From positions 123,924 through 187,923 of the forward strand of contig JBMDXQ010000080.1 in the NCBI GenBank assembly GCA_048594975.1: a stretch of 64,000 bases of DNA, written 5' to 3'. Of this stretch, positions 46,428 through 54,010 are shown in pieces (position 1 is the stretch's first letter; the number at the start of each line of letters is the position of its first letter). Both the position numbers and the translations under genes were made by a program. The notes below the pieces were generated by a model. That model was not told the DNA's origin. It did not search any database and saw only the letters and a list, made by a program, of their open reading frames with translations. Origin of the DNA: JBMDXB01 sp048594975 (GTDB lineage: Bacteria; Acidobacteriota; Vicinamibacteria; Vicinamibacterales; 2-12-FULL-66-21).

Positions 46428-46810
46428 GAGACAACCTCCTCCAGGAATCCCCTCGTTACGGGGCGGCGGCCGTACGCGACGAGCGCGGCCAGCAACCCCA
46501 CCGTCAGCGGCACCAGCGCCGCGCTCGCCTGGCCGGCCATGGCCGTCACGACCGTGGCGCCGGTCATGATGACGACCAGCCCAGCGGCGGCAAGCGGCGT
46601 GAGGCCCGGCCGGATCCTCAGCAGCCATGGGAGCACCAGGCCGAGCGCGCCAAGTACTTCCGCGACGCCGATGAACCGCAGGAACGGGCCGGACAGCCCG
46701 ACCGGTCCCGACAGCGCCTCGATCGGCAGGATGAGCTTCATGCCGCCCGCAAGGAGGAAGATAACCGCAAGCGGCCCCTGGATCACCCACAGCGCGACGT
46801 TGAATGCCAC
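46412..46810 (-). CDS. DoxX-family membrane protein
   Basis: About 132 residues with four membrane helices: VALWVIQGPLAVIFLLAGGM, GPFLRFIGVAEVLGALGLVL, LTPLAAAGLVVIMTGATVVT and ALVPLTVGLLAALVAYG. GTG 46810 is fixed by GGAGG six bases upstream. DoxX-like proteins are linked to redox and oxidative-stress complexes in some bacteria. First gene of the leftward operon, 183 bases from the divergent sigma-factor start; that gap should contain promoters for both sides. Confidence 0.8.
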   Translation of the reverse strand: MAFNVALWVIQGPLAVIFLLAGGMKLILPIEALSGPVGLSGPFLRFIGVAEVLGALGLVLPWLLRIRPGLTPLAAAGLVVIMTGATVVTAMAGQASAALVPLTVGLLAALVAYGRRPVTRGFLEEVVSWPAM

Positions 46811-46993
46811 GATAGCCTCCTTCTTGCCCTGGTCGAACGCGGGGGGCGGGGATCGACAGACGATCGGGACGGGGCACAGGAGTAAGCACAATGTCGAATT
46901 GCGTGCGGGTCGTTCGACCACCGGTTGAAGGGGGCTTGAGGAGGCCGCGGGCGTTGGTTGCGCCGGGAGCGGCGAAGATGGTGTGATCGGCGG

Positions 46994-48238
46994 GTGCCGG
47001 CGTCCGACCCCATCCACGAGACGGTGAACGCCGTCTACGTCTCCGACTCGCGGCGTGTGCTCGCGACGCTGATCCGCCTGCTCGGCGATTTCGACGCCGC
47101 CGAGGAGGCGCTGCACGACGCGTTCAGGGCGGCGCTGGAGCAGTGGCCGCGGGACGGCGTGCCCGCGAACCCGCGGGCCTGGCTCGTCTCGGCCGGCCGT
47201 TTCAAGGCGATCGATGCGGCACGGCGGCGGGCGCGGTTCGACGCGCTCGACGAAGTCGGCCATGCGGCGGACCTTGCCGTCACGGACGAGGCGGCGTGGG
47301 CCGACGCGGAAAGCGTCGAGGACGATCGGCTTCGCCTGATCTTCACGTGCTGCCACCCGGCTCTCTCGCGCGAGGCGCAGGTGGCGCTGACGCTCCGGGA
47401 GGTGTGCGGCCTGACCACCGAGGAGATCGCGCACGCGTTCCTGACGCCGGCGCCGACGCTGGCGCAGCGCATCGTCCGGGCGAAGGCGAAGATTCGCGAC
47501 GCGCGTATCCCTTACCAGGTGCCGTCGCCCGCGGAACTGCCGGAACGGCTCGACGCGGTATTGCGCGTGATCTACCTCGTCTTCAACGAGGGCTACTCGG
47601 CCTCCTCGGGGGCCTCGGTCACGCGCCACGACTTCTCGGCGGAAGCCATTCGCCTCGGGCGGCTGCTCGTGGACCTGCTGCCCGAGCCGGAAGCGATCGG
47701 GCTGGTCGCGCTGATGCTGCTGCACGAGTCGCGGCGCGCGGCGCGCATGAGCGACTCGGGCGACGTGGTCCTGCTCGACGACCAGGATCGCTCGTTGTGG
47801 GACCGGGAGTTGATCGCCGAGGGCGTGCGGCTCGTGGAGCGTGCGCTCTCGACGCGGCACTTCGGGCCGTACACGATACAGGCGGCGATCGCGGCCGTGC
47901 ACGCCCAGTCGCCGGAGCCGGCGGCGACCGACTGGGCGGAGATCGTCGGGCTGTACGACGTGCTGTGGCGGATGGATCCGTCGCCGGTCGTCGAGCTGAA
48001 TCGCGGCGTCGCGGTGGCAATGCGCGATGGGCCCGAGGCCGGCCTCGTGCTCATCGACGCGATTCTGCAGCGCGGTGCGCTCAAGGATTACCGGCTGGCG
48101 CACGCCGCGCGCGCCGAGTTGTGCCGCCGCCTCGGCCGGACGGCAGAGGCGCGCACGTCGCTGGAGCGCGCCCTTGCACTTACGCGCCAGGATCCGGAGC
48201 GCCGGCTGCTCGAGCGCCGCCTGGCGGAACTGTCATAG
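46994..48238 (+). CDS. ECF sigma factor, ECF42-like, with C-terminal helical extension
   Basis: About 414 residues from GTG 46994. Region 2 (VLATLIRLLGDFDAAEEALH, AFRAALEQWP) and region 4 (LREVCGLTTEEIAHAFLTPA, TLAQRIVRAKAKIRDARIPY) are clear. About 230 extra C-terminal residues are helical with TPR-like pairs (LLDDQDRSLWDRELIAEGVR, AARAELCRRLGRTAEARTSL), the hallmark of ECF42, in which the extension replaces an anti-sigma factor in controlling activity. ECF42 genes are classically next to a DGPF/YCII gene, as here. Its targets probably include the flanking operons. Confidence 0.85.
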   Translation: MPASDPIHETVNAVYVSDSRRVLATLIRLLGDFDAAEEALHDAFRAALEQWPRDGVPANPRAWLVSAGRFKAIDAARRRARFDALDEVGHAADLAVTDEAAWADAESVEDDRLRLIFTCCHPALSREAQVALTLREVCGLTTEEIAHAFLTPAPTLAQRIVRAKAKIRDARIPYQVPSPAELPERLDAVLRVIYLVFNEGYSASSGASVTRHDFSAEAIRLGRLLVDLLPEPEAIGLVALMLLHESRRAARMSDSGDVVLLDDQDRSLWDRELIAEGVRLVERALSTRHFGPYTIQAAIAAVHAQSPEPAATDWAEIVGLYDVLWRMDPSPVVELNRGVAVAMRDGPEAGLVLIDAILQRGALKDYRLAHAARAELCRRLGRTAEARTSLERALALTRQDPERRLLERRLAELS

Positions 48239-48296
48239 GGTCGCGGAACGGTCCAGGGAAGCACGCGAGGAACCCCGGAACCTCGGAACCACGCGA

Positions 48297-48671
48297 ATGA
48301 AGTATCTCTGCCTCGTCTACATGGAAGATCCGTCGCGCCACACCGTTCCGGACCGCGAGTGCGCCGCCTACGCGGACGACCTGCAAACCGGCGGAATGCT
48401 CGTCGCGGCCGAAGCGCTGCAGCCGGTCGAGACCGCGACGACGGTCCGCGTGCGCAACGGCCGGGTGTCGGTGACCGACGGTCCGTTCGCGGAAACGAAG
48501 GAGCAGCTCGCCGGCTTCTACCTCATCGATGCGCGTGACCTGAACGAGGCCATCCAGGTGGCCGCGAAGATCCCGCCCGCGCGCGAGGGCAGCATCGAGG
48601 TCAGGCCAGTGAGGCAGCTTCAGGTGTCGACGGGTGTCAGGAGCCCGGGAGCTCGCGAGCTCCCTATTTGA
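48297..48671 (+). CDS. DGPF/YCII-related protein linked to ECF42
   Basis: About 124 residues. MKYLCLVYMED and VTDGPFAETKEQLAGFYLID are the family hallmarks (DGPF motif). The fold is a dimeric ferredoxin-like barrel; the role is unknown, though the gene is the usual partner of ECF42 sigma genes and often its target. It starts 58 bases after the sigma stop. The last ~15 residues (VSTGVRSPGARELPI) are encoded by a palindrome and probably extend past the native fold. Confidence 0.85.
   Translation: MKYLCLVYMEDPSRHTVPDRECAAYADDLQTGGMLVAAEALQPVETATTVRVRNGRVSVTDGPFAETKEQLAGFYLIDARDLNEAIQVAAKIPPAREGSIEVRPVRQLQVSTGVRSPGARELPI
48647..48664. terminator. 18-base perfect palindrome at a convergent gene junction
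   Basis: GGGAGCTCGCGAGCTCCC forms a 7-bp GC-rich stem with a CGCG loop. It covers the end of the DGPF gene and touches the stop of the convergent NIPSNAP gene; TATTTG follows on the + strand. A shared terminator is likely. Confidence 0.55.
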
Positions 48672-49095
48672 TCGCAGAGTAGTCCGTCGGCAGCAGGTAT
48701 TTGGACTCCACCTTGACTCCGGTCAGTCCCTGCGCCTGTGTTTCGGCGCTCACCTTCTTCCACTCCGGATCCGCCCGGAATGCCGCCCAGTTCTTCTTGG
48801 CCTCTTCCTGGCTCGGGTGCGCGACGATGTAGATGAGCGTGTTGGGCGTGTCGACCGGCGTCCAGTAACCGATGTTGACGATGCCGTGCCGCTCGAAGAT
48901 GCTGCGCGTGTGATCGCGAAACCGCGCGTTCAGCATGTCGAACTTGCCCTCCGGCGTCGTGTAGGTGCGAAGCTCGAAGACGCGCGGGCTCGACGGCTGC
49001 GCGACGGCTCGCGGCGCCGTTGCTGCCCCGACCACGTAACCCGCCGCCAGCAACGCGATCGCTCCGGCGACGCCACCATTCATCTTCACGGTCAT
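48664..49095 (-). CDS. Exported NIPSNAP-family protein
   Basis: About 143 residues. The leader MTVKMNGGVAGAIALLAAGY is followed by the NIPSNAP fold: RVFELRTYTTPEGKFDMLNA, HGIVNIGYWTPVDTPNTLIY and IVAHPSQEEAKKNWAAFRAD. It is another dimeric ferredoxin-like barrel. GAGGAGGTG at about 49100-49108 fixes ATG 49095. NIPSNAP proteins have no firm biochemical role in bacteria. It is convergent with the DGPF gene. Confidence 0.85.
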   Translation of the reverse strand: MTVKMNGGVAGAIALLAAGYVVGAATAPRAVAQPSSPRVFELRTYTTPEGKFDMLNARFRDHTRSIFERHGIVNIGYWTPVDTPNTLIYIVAHPSQEEAKKNWAAFRADPEWKKVSAETQAQGLTGVKVESKYLLPTDYSAIK

Positions 49096-49176
49096 CTGAC
49101 ACCTCCTCTGTACACGGAGCACCCGCGTCACGCGGAGCGCGTGTAAGGAAATCCCCGCCGCCGGGACTATATCCGG

Positions 49177-49476
49177 ATGAGGCCGAGAACCGATCCAATC
49201 GTCCTCGTGTTCCGCGTCGCCCTCAACCGGGCGCTCACGCACCGCACTCGCTGCCCGCCGCGCGCCGAGCCGCTCGATGCCGCTTCGGGGACTGTCGACG
49301 CGGGCCGAACGCGCGAGGACCACGCGACTGCCGCCGAGCAGCGCGAGCGGCTCTTCGCCGCGCTGCAGTCGCTGCCGCCGCGATGCGCGAGGTCCTCGCA
49401 GCTGAGCCTCGAAGGCCTTGTCCCGGGCCTCAGCCGCGCCCGGCGCATGCTGCAGGAGGCAATGAACCGGACATGA
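49177..49476 (+). pseudogene. decayed ECF sigma-factor gene
   Basis: A 99-codon open frame retains pieces of a sigma factor: VFRVALNRALTHRTR resembles region 2 to linker, RERLFAALQSLPPRC is the start of region 4, and SRARRMLQEAMNRT its end. The helix-turn-helix between them (about 25-35 residues) and the whole N-terminal half are missing. The stop still overlaps the next ATG (ATGA), as in intact ECF/anti-sigma pairs. Confidence 0.55.
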
Positions 49477-50020
49477 ACGCCGAGGACCGCGACTGGGATT
49501 CGCTCTCGACCCTGTGGCGCGCGCCGGGCGACGCGATCGACCGGACGCCGCTCGAGTGGAGCTCGTTTCCCACCGCCGCCGCCTTGCGCCGGTCGTTGCG
49601 GGCGAAACCGTGACGCTCGCCTTCTTCGCGTGGCTGTCGCGGCTCGTCGCGCGCGGCGGCCTAGCCGCGTGGGAAGCCGTCTGGCTGGCGACGCTGTGGG
49701 CGTTTGCCGCGGCGGCAGCGGGGTTCGCCTGGTGGGACCGCCGCGGCGCGTGGAACGCGATCGGGCTGAGCGTCGCCGAGTACCGCCGCCGGCGCGCCCT
49801 GCCGCAGACGCGGTCGCTGCTTCGGCGTCATCGTCTTCGTTGCGGAAGTCGTCGTCGTCGTCGCACAATTGGCGTGGTTCGAGCGGTTTACCGCTCCGGT
49901 CGCGCTCGTGCTCGTGGTGCTCGCCGCCGGGCTCGGCGCCTGGTGCGTGTGGATGCAGCGCAGGATCGCAGCGGAGATCGCGAGAGCCGGGGAGGAGACC
50001 CGATCAGGAGTGCCCCCATG
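49473..50020 (+). pseudogene. frameshifted membrane protein, former partner of the decayed sigma gene
   Basis: Frame 1 (49473-49613) reads MNAEDRDWDSLSTLWRAPGD and stops. Frame 2 (~49608-49800) reads ETVTLAFFAWLSRLVARGGL and AVWLATLWAFAAAAAGFAWW, two membrane helices. Frame 1-type coding resumes (~49820-50020) with FGVIVFVAEVVVVVAQLAWF and APVALVLVVLAAGLGAWCVW, ending in TGA overlapping the next ATG. The pieces form one four-helix protein broken by two frameshifts. It resembles small membrane proteins encoded after ECF sigma genes. Sequencing error is the alternative. Confidence 0.6.
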
Positions 50021-51874
50021 ACGATCCGCGCCGCGATCCTCCTTGCCGTGGCTGCCATCACGCTCGCCCCTCTCCAGGCGCAGCAGCCGCTGCGCGCCAC
50101 CTTCAGCGGTGAACGATCCGAACGGAGCTGGACGTTGAAGGAGCTCAACCCGGAACTGCCCGCCGACTGGACGCCGTACGAGTTCCTGGTCCTCGAGTTC
50201 AAGGCCTCGTCCTCTCAGCGGTTCCACCTCGGGATCGACACGGACACGGCGCGCCTCGAGAAGCGCATCGGTCCTTTCGCGAACGCCTGGGTGCGCGCCG
50301 CGGTCCCGCTCCGGTTCTACCGGCAGCCCGCGGGCAGCGCGGTGGATCTCGCGGCCACGTACAATCAGCCGCGCGGCTCGTACTGGATCAACATCTCCGG
50401 CAACCACGGTCCGACCACGAACGTCCGCGGCGTGACCGCCAGGATGGACAACGCGGTCGGTTCACCGACGCTGGAGATTCGATCGGTCGCCCTGGCAAAG
50501 ACGGATCCGGGCGATGCTGTCCTCGACGGCACGCCGCTCGTCGACGAGTTCGGCCAGTACACGCGGGTCGACTGGCCGGGCAAGGCGCGCACGCTGGAAG
50601 ACCTGAAGAGCGCGTGGCACGCGGAAGATGACGGTCTGAAGGCGACGCGAGCCGATCGTTGCCAGTACGGCGGGTTCGCGAGCACGCACGCGAAGGCGAC
50701 CGGGTTCTTCCGCGTCGAACAGATCGACGGCCGCTGGTGGTTCGTCGATCCCGACGGGCACCTCTTCTACTCGACGGGTCTGAACGGCGTCGGCACGGGA
50801 TCCGGGACACGCGTGAAGGGCCGCGAAGATCTGTTTGCGGCGCTCCCGCCGGCCGACATCGGCGGGCCCGGCGCGTCCTTCTACACCTGGAACCTGCTTC
50901 GCCGCCACGGCGCGACCTGGCGGCCGCGGTGGGCCGAAACGACGACGCAGCGGCTGGCGGCCTGGGGCATCAACTCCATCCACTACTGGGGCCCCCGGAA
51001 CATGGAGCCGGAAGCCGAGCCTCGCGTCCCGTACGCACAAATGCTCCGCGGCTGGCAGCTGGGCCAGTCGATCATGGGCATGCCCGACGTATACGCGGAC
51101 GACTTCCCGGTCCGCGTCGAGGCCGCCGCCGAGAAACAGCTGGCGCCGCGGAAGGACGATCCGTGGATGCTCGGCTACTTCATCGGCAACGAGCCGCCGT
51201 GGCCAAACAGGGAAAGCCAGCTCGCCGACCTGATCCTCGCCGGGCCGGACGGCGCGATGAAGGCGCGGCTGAAGGCGTACCTCGCGGATGCCGACACGCC
51301 GGAACGGCGGAAAGCGTTCGTACACGCCGCCTTCGCGCGTTACCTGGAGGTCATCAACGCGGCGGTACGGAAGCACGCGCCGAACCACCTGAATCTCGGC
51401 ATCCGGTTCGGCGGCAACCCGGAGGACGACGTGGTGAAGGCGGCGCACGGGTCGGACGTCTTCAGCATGAACATCTATCGCTACGCGCCGCCGCGCGCGA
51501 CGCTGGATCGTGTCTACAAGCTGACCGGCCGCCCGATGCTGATTGGCGAGTTCCACATCGGGGTGCCCGAGCGCGGGCTCGCGCCCGGCCTCGTCCAGGC
51601 GATGGACCAGGGAGAACGCGCGATCGCCTATCGCTACTACGTCGAGCAGAGCGCGGCGCACCCAGCAATGGTGGGCACGCACTGGTTCCAGTGGCTCGAC
51701 CAGCCCGCGACGGGCCGCAACGACGGCGAGAACTACAGCATCGGGTTCGTGGACGTCACCGATCGGCCGTACGCGGAGCTGGTGGAAGCCGCCAAGGAGA
51801 CGCATCGCCGGCTGCTGGATGTCCACGGAGGCAGGACGCCACCGTTCGATCGCCAGCCCGTCGCGGGGCGCTGA
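50018..51874 (+). CDS. Secreted clan GH-A glycoside hydrolase, agarase-like
   Basis: About 618 residues. MTIRAAILLAVAAITLAPLQ is a leader, and AGGAG seven bases before ATG 50018 fixes the start. Residues ~25-170 are a beta-sandwich carbohydrate-binding-type domain. The TIM barrel begins near GFFRVEQIDGRWWFVDPDGH (a phrase typical of agarase-like enzymes). Acid/base E~392 lies in YFIGNEPPW and nucleophile E~511 in LIGEFHIG. VGTHWFQWLDQPATGRNDGE and NYSIGFVDVTDRPY close the barrel. It probably cleaves beta-galactan-type or related polysaccharides outside the cytoplasm; the true substrate is uncertain. It stands just after the decayed sigma/membrane-protein pair. Confidence 0.8.
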   Translation: MTIRAAILLAVAAITLAPLQAQQPLRATFSGERSERSWTLKELNPELPADWTPYEFLVLEFKASSSQRFHLGIDTDTARLEKRIGPFANAWVRAAVPLRFYRQPAGSAVDLAATYNQPRGSYWINISGNHGPTTNVRGVTARMDNAVGSPTLEIRSVALAKTDPGDAVLDGTPLVDEFGQYTRVDWPGKARTLEDLKSAWHAEDDGLKATRADRCQYGGFASTHAKATGFFRVEQIDGRWWFVDPDGHLFYSTGLNGVGTGSGTRVKGREDLFAALPPADIGGPGASFYTWNLLRRHGATWRPRWAETTTQRLAAWGINSIHYWGPRNMEPEAEPRVPYAQMLRGWQLGQSIMGMPDVYADDFPVRVEAAAEKQLAPRKDDPWMLGYFIGNEPPWPNRESQLADLILAGPDGAMKARLKAYLADADTPERRKAFVHAAFARYLEVINAAVRKHAPNHLNLGIRFGGNPEDDVVKAAHGSDVFSMNIYRYAPPRATLDRVYKLTGRPMLIGEFHIGVPERGLAPGLVQAMDQGERAIAYRYYVEQSAAHPAMVGTHWFQWLDQPATGRNDGENYSIGFVDVTDRPYAELVEAAKETHRRLLDVHGGRTPPFDRQPVAGR

Positions 51875-51878
51875 CGCG

Positions 51879-52068
51879 CCGAGGACAGAGGGCGGGCGGA
51901 GGCCGCGGAGAGGTACACTCAGAGGCCACGGAGGCCACGGGGCGGTACAAACCAGAAGCCGCGGAGCAGAATACGCCCGGTATTTTTCGGGGCACGGACA
52001 CGCTGGCGCGTCACCGTCTCGTATCCGCGCGAAACGACATCGGAGGCCTACGTGGCCTCTGACTTGAT
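51879..52068. repeat. GGAGGCCACGG-type intergenic repeat, array A
   Basis: Between 51879 and 51966 units built on GGAGGCCRCGGAG occur (GGAGGCCGCGGAG at 51898-51910, CAGAGGCCACGGAGGCCACG at 51920-51939). At 52041-52068 the complementary form appears (GTGGCCTCTGACTTGAT). The whole gap between the agarase-like and ThiS-like genes is taken up by this and no gene is seen. Related arrays lie at about 53.9 and 62.2 kb. Confidence 0.65.
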
Positions 52069-52114
52069 CCCCGTCGGCCAGTCAGGCATTCTCCCGTGGC
52101 CCACCGTCCTGCCC

Positions 52115-52411
52115 CTACCCGCCCGCGATCGCCCCGAGGATCACGAACGGCTCCGTCCCTTGCGCCACGGCATCGGGTAGCGGCGCGTCGAGCGACTCGT
52201 GCGACAGGTCCTGCTCGCAGGCGAAGAACCGCAGGAACGGCCGCCGTCGCTGCGTGGTGTGGTCGCGGATCGTGCCGCGCAGCTCCGGGTAGCGCGCCTC
52301 CAGGGCGTCCAGGATGGACGCCGGCGTCACCGCGCCGGCGACCTCGAGCTGCAGCTCGCCGCTGACCCGGGCGAGCGCCTGCAGGTGCGGGGGAAGGATG
52401 ACGCGAATCAC
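52115..52411 (-). CDS. ThiS/MoaD-like small beta-grasp protein with C-terminal GG
   Basis: About 98 residues from GTG 52411, which overlaps the stop of the propeller gene (GTGA). VIRVILPPHLQALARVSGEL, ILDALEARYPELRGTIRD and the terminal GAIAGG follow the MoaD/ThiS fold, ending in the Gly-Gly that is activated as a thiocarboxylate in sulfur carriers. No MoaE, ThiG or E1-like gene is nearby, so it may serve a separate, unstudied pathway. The tight coupling to a BNR propeller is its main clue. Confidence 0.8.
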   Translation of the reverse strand: MIRVILPPHLQALARVSGELQLEVAGAVTPASILDALEARYPELRGTIRDHTTQRRRPFLRFFACEQDLSHESLDAPLPDAVAQGTEPFVILGAIAGG

Positions 52412-53520
52412 CGGGCTGTCTGGACCTCGACCGAGAGGACTGGCGGCAGATCCCGCACGATCGGCGCCCAGGTGTCGCCGGAGTCGCTCGACACGTAGAC
52501 CTGCCCGCCGGTCGTCCCGAAATAGACGCCGCAGGGCTCCAGCGAGTCCACCGACATGGCGTCGCGCAGCACGTTGACGTAGCAGTCGCGCTGCGGCAGC
52601 CCGCGGGTGAGCGCCTCCCACTCGTTGCCCCCGGTCCGGCTGCGGTAGACCCGCAACTTCCCGTCGGGCGGATAGTGTTCCTCGTCGCTCTTGATGGGGA
52701 CGACGTAGATCGTCTCGGGCTCGTGCGCGTGCACGTCGATCACGAACCCGAAGTCGCTCGGAAGGTTGCCGCTCACCTCACGCCAGGACTCCCCGCCGTC
52801 GTCGCTGCGCATCACGTCCCAGTGTTTCTGCATGAAGAGCACGCGGGGGCGCGAACGGGGCATCGCGATGTGGTGGACGCAGTGGCCCACCTCGGCGTCC
52901 GGGTCGGGAATGTACTTCGAGTGCAGGCCCTTGTTGATCGGCTTCCACGTCTTCCCGCCGTCGTCGGTGCGAAACGCTCCGGCGGCGGAGATGGCGATGT
53001 ACATGCGCTCGGGGCGCGTCGGGTCCAGGATGATGGTGTGCAGGCACAGACCGCCGGCGCCGGGTTGCCACCTGGGTCCCGAGCCGTGGTTGCGAAGCCC
53101 GGGGAGCTCCTGCCAGTCCTGGCCGCCGTCGGTCGAGCGGAAAAGCGCCGCGTCCTCGACGCCGGCATACAGCAGGTCCGGGTCTGTCAACGACGGCTCG
53201 ATGTGCCAGACGCGCTTGAACTCCCAGGGGTGCGGGGTGCCGTCGTACCACTGGTGGGTCCCGGGCGTGCCGTCGTACTCGAACTTGTTGCCGACCGCTG
53301 CCCACGTGCGGCCGCCGTCCGTGGATCGGTGCATCACCTGGCCGAACCAGCTGCTGGATTGCGAGGCGTAGACCACCTCGGGGTTCGCGGGCGAACCCTT
53401 GACGTGGTAAATCTCCAGCCCGAGGTGCGGCCCCGAAACGTCCCACTTGTTCCGGGTGCCGTCGGCTGTGAGAATGAACGCCCCCTTGCGCGTGCCGACC
53501 AGTACGCGTACTCCGCTCAT
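52408..53520 (-). CDS. BNR/sortilin-type beta-propeller protein
   Basis: About 370 residues with no signal peptide, so probably cytoplasmic. BNR Asp-box motifs recur: STDGGRTWAAV, STDGGQDWQEL, TDDGGKTWKPI, SDDGGESWREV and SSDSGDTWAPI (SxDxGxTW). Other conserved phrases are VLVGTRKGAFIL and HTIILDPTRPERMYIAISAA. It resembles exo-sialidase-like propellers but lacks the sialidase arginine triad as far as can be seen. GGAGG five bases before ATG 53520 fixes the start. It is coupled by GTGA to the ThiS/MoaD-like gene. Confidence 0.8.
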   Translation of the reverse strand: MSGVRVLVGTRKGAFILTADGTRNKWDVSGPHLGLEIYHVKGSPANPEVVYASQSSSWFGQVMHRSTDGGRTWAAVGNKFEYDGTPGTHQWYDGTPHPWEFKRVWHIEPSLTDPDLLYAGVEDAALFRSTDGGQDWQELPGLRNHGSGPRWQPGAGGLCLHTIILDPTRPERMYIAISAAGAFRTDDGGKTWKPINKGLHSKYIPDPDAEVGHCVHHIAMPRSRPRVLFMQKHWDVMRSDDGGESWREVSGNLPSDFGFVIDVHAHEPETIYVVPIKSDEEHYPPDGKLRVYRSRTGGNEWEALTRGLPQRDCYVNVLRDAMSVDSLEPCGVYFGTTGGQVYVSSDSGDTWAPIVRDLPPVLSVEVQTAR

Positions 53521-53865
53521 TCCGTCCTCCGTCTGATGAGGCATCTTACGATCGGACTGCTCCACGGGTCTTGTCGAACGGGCGGAGCCTGGATCGACAC
53601 CGGAGACTCGGCTCTTGCTTTCAGTGGACAGTCGCAGAGAATTCGGCCGCTTCCCGTCCAAGCGATTGAGTGCCCGTTTTCGGACACCCCGTGTGTTCGC
53701 TCCTGACGAAACGCCGGGACGCCCGCTCCGCAAAACAGAGTTGCTCAATGAGCTTTGCCACGTCGGCCCGCGGAACCTCTCACGCCACGCTCGAGGCGCT
53801 CCAGCGCGACTTGGCCGACCCGATCACGGCTGTCTGTCCGATCGAGTCTTGCCATACACATTGGC
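53521..53865. other. non-coding gap without recognised content
   Basis: The 490-base gap between the propeller gene and the third permease begins with ~345 bases in which I see no convincing gene, repeat or RNA; short open frames here lack protein-like composition. The rest of the gap is the repeat array listed next. Confidence 0.5.
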
Positions 53866-54007
53866 GGCTCCGTGGCCTCCGTGTCCTCTGAGTTTATTGC
53901 GCTCCGTGGCCTCCTTGCCCCTCTGACTTGATGGCGTTCCGTGGCCTCAGTGCCCTCTGAGTTGAACTGCCTTCGTGGCCTCGACGTTGTCCTCGGTGTC
54001 CCCGTAG
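53866..54007. repeat. GTGGCCTCC-type tandem repeat, array B (35-base period)
   Basis: Three adjacent units of exactly 35 bases begin at 53866, 53901 and 53936, each with CTCCGTGGCCTCC or TTCCGTGGCCTC followed by CCTCTGASTT; a fourth, more decayed unit follows from 53971. This is the complement of the GGAGGCCACGG family, here in one orientation. It ends 3 bases before the permease stop. Confidence 0.75.
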
Positions 54008-54010
54008 TGC

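Noticed and set aside
53615..53926. Small + frames in the gap before the third permease
   Set aside because: Composition is not protein-like and they run into the repeat array.
51879..54007. Considered as CRISPR or IS remains
   Set aside because: No spacers of constant length, no cas or transposase frame, and units vary too much for a repeat-spacer array.
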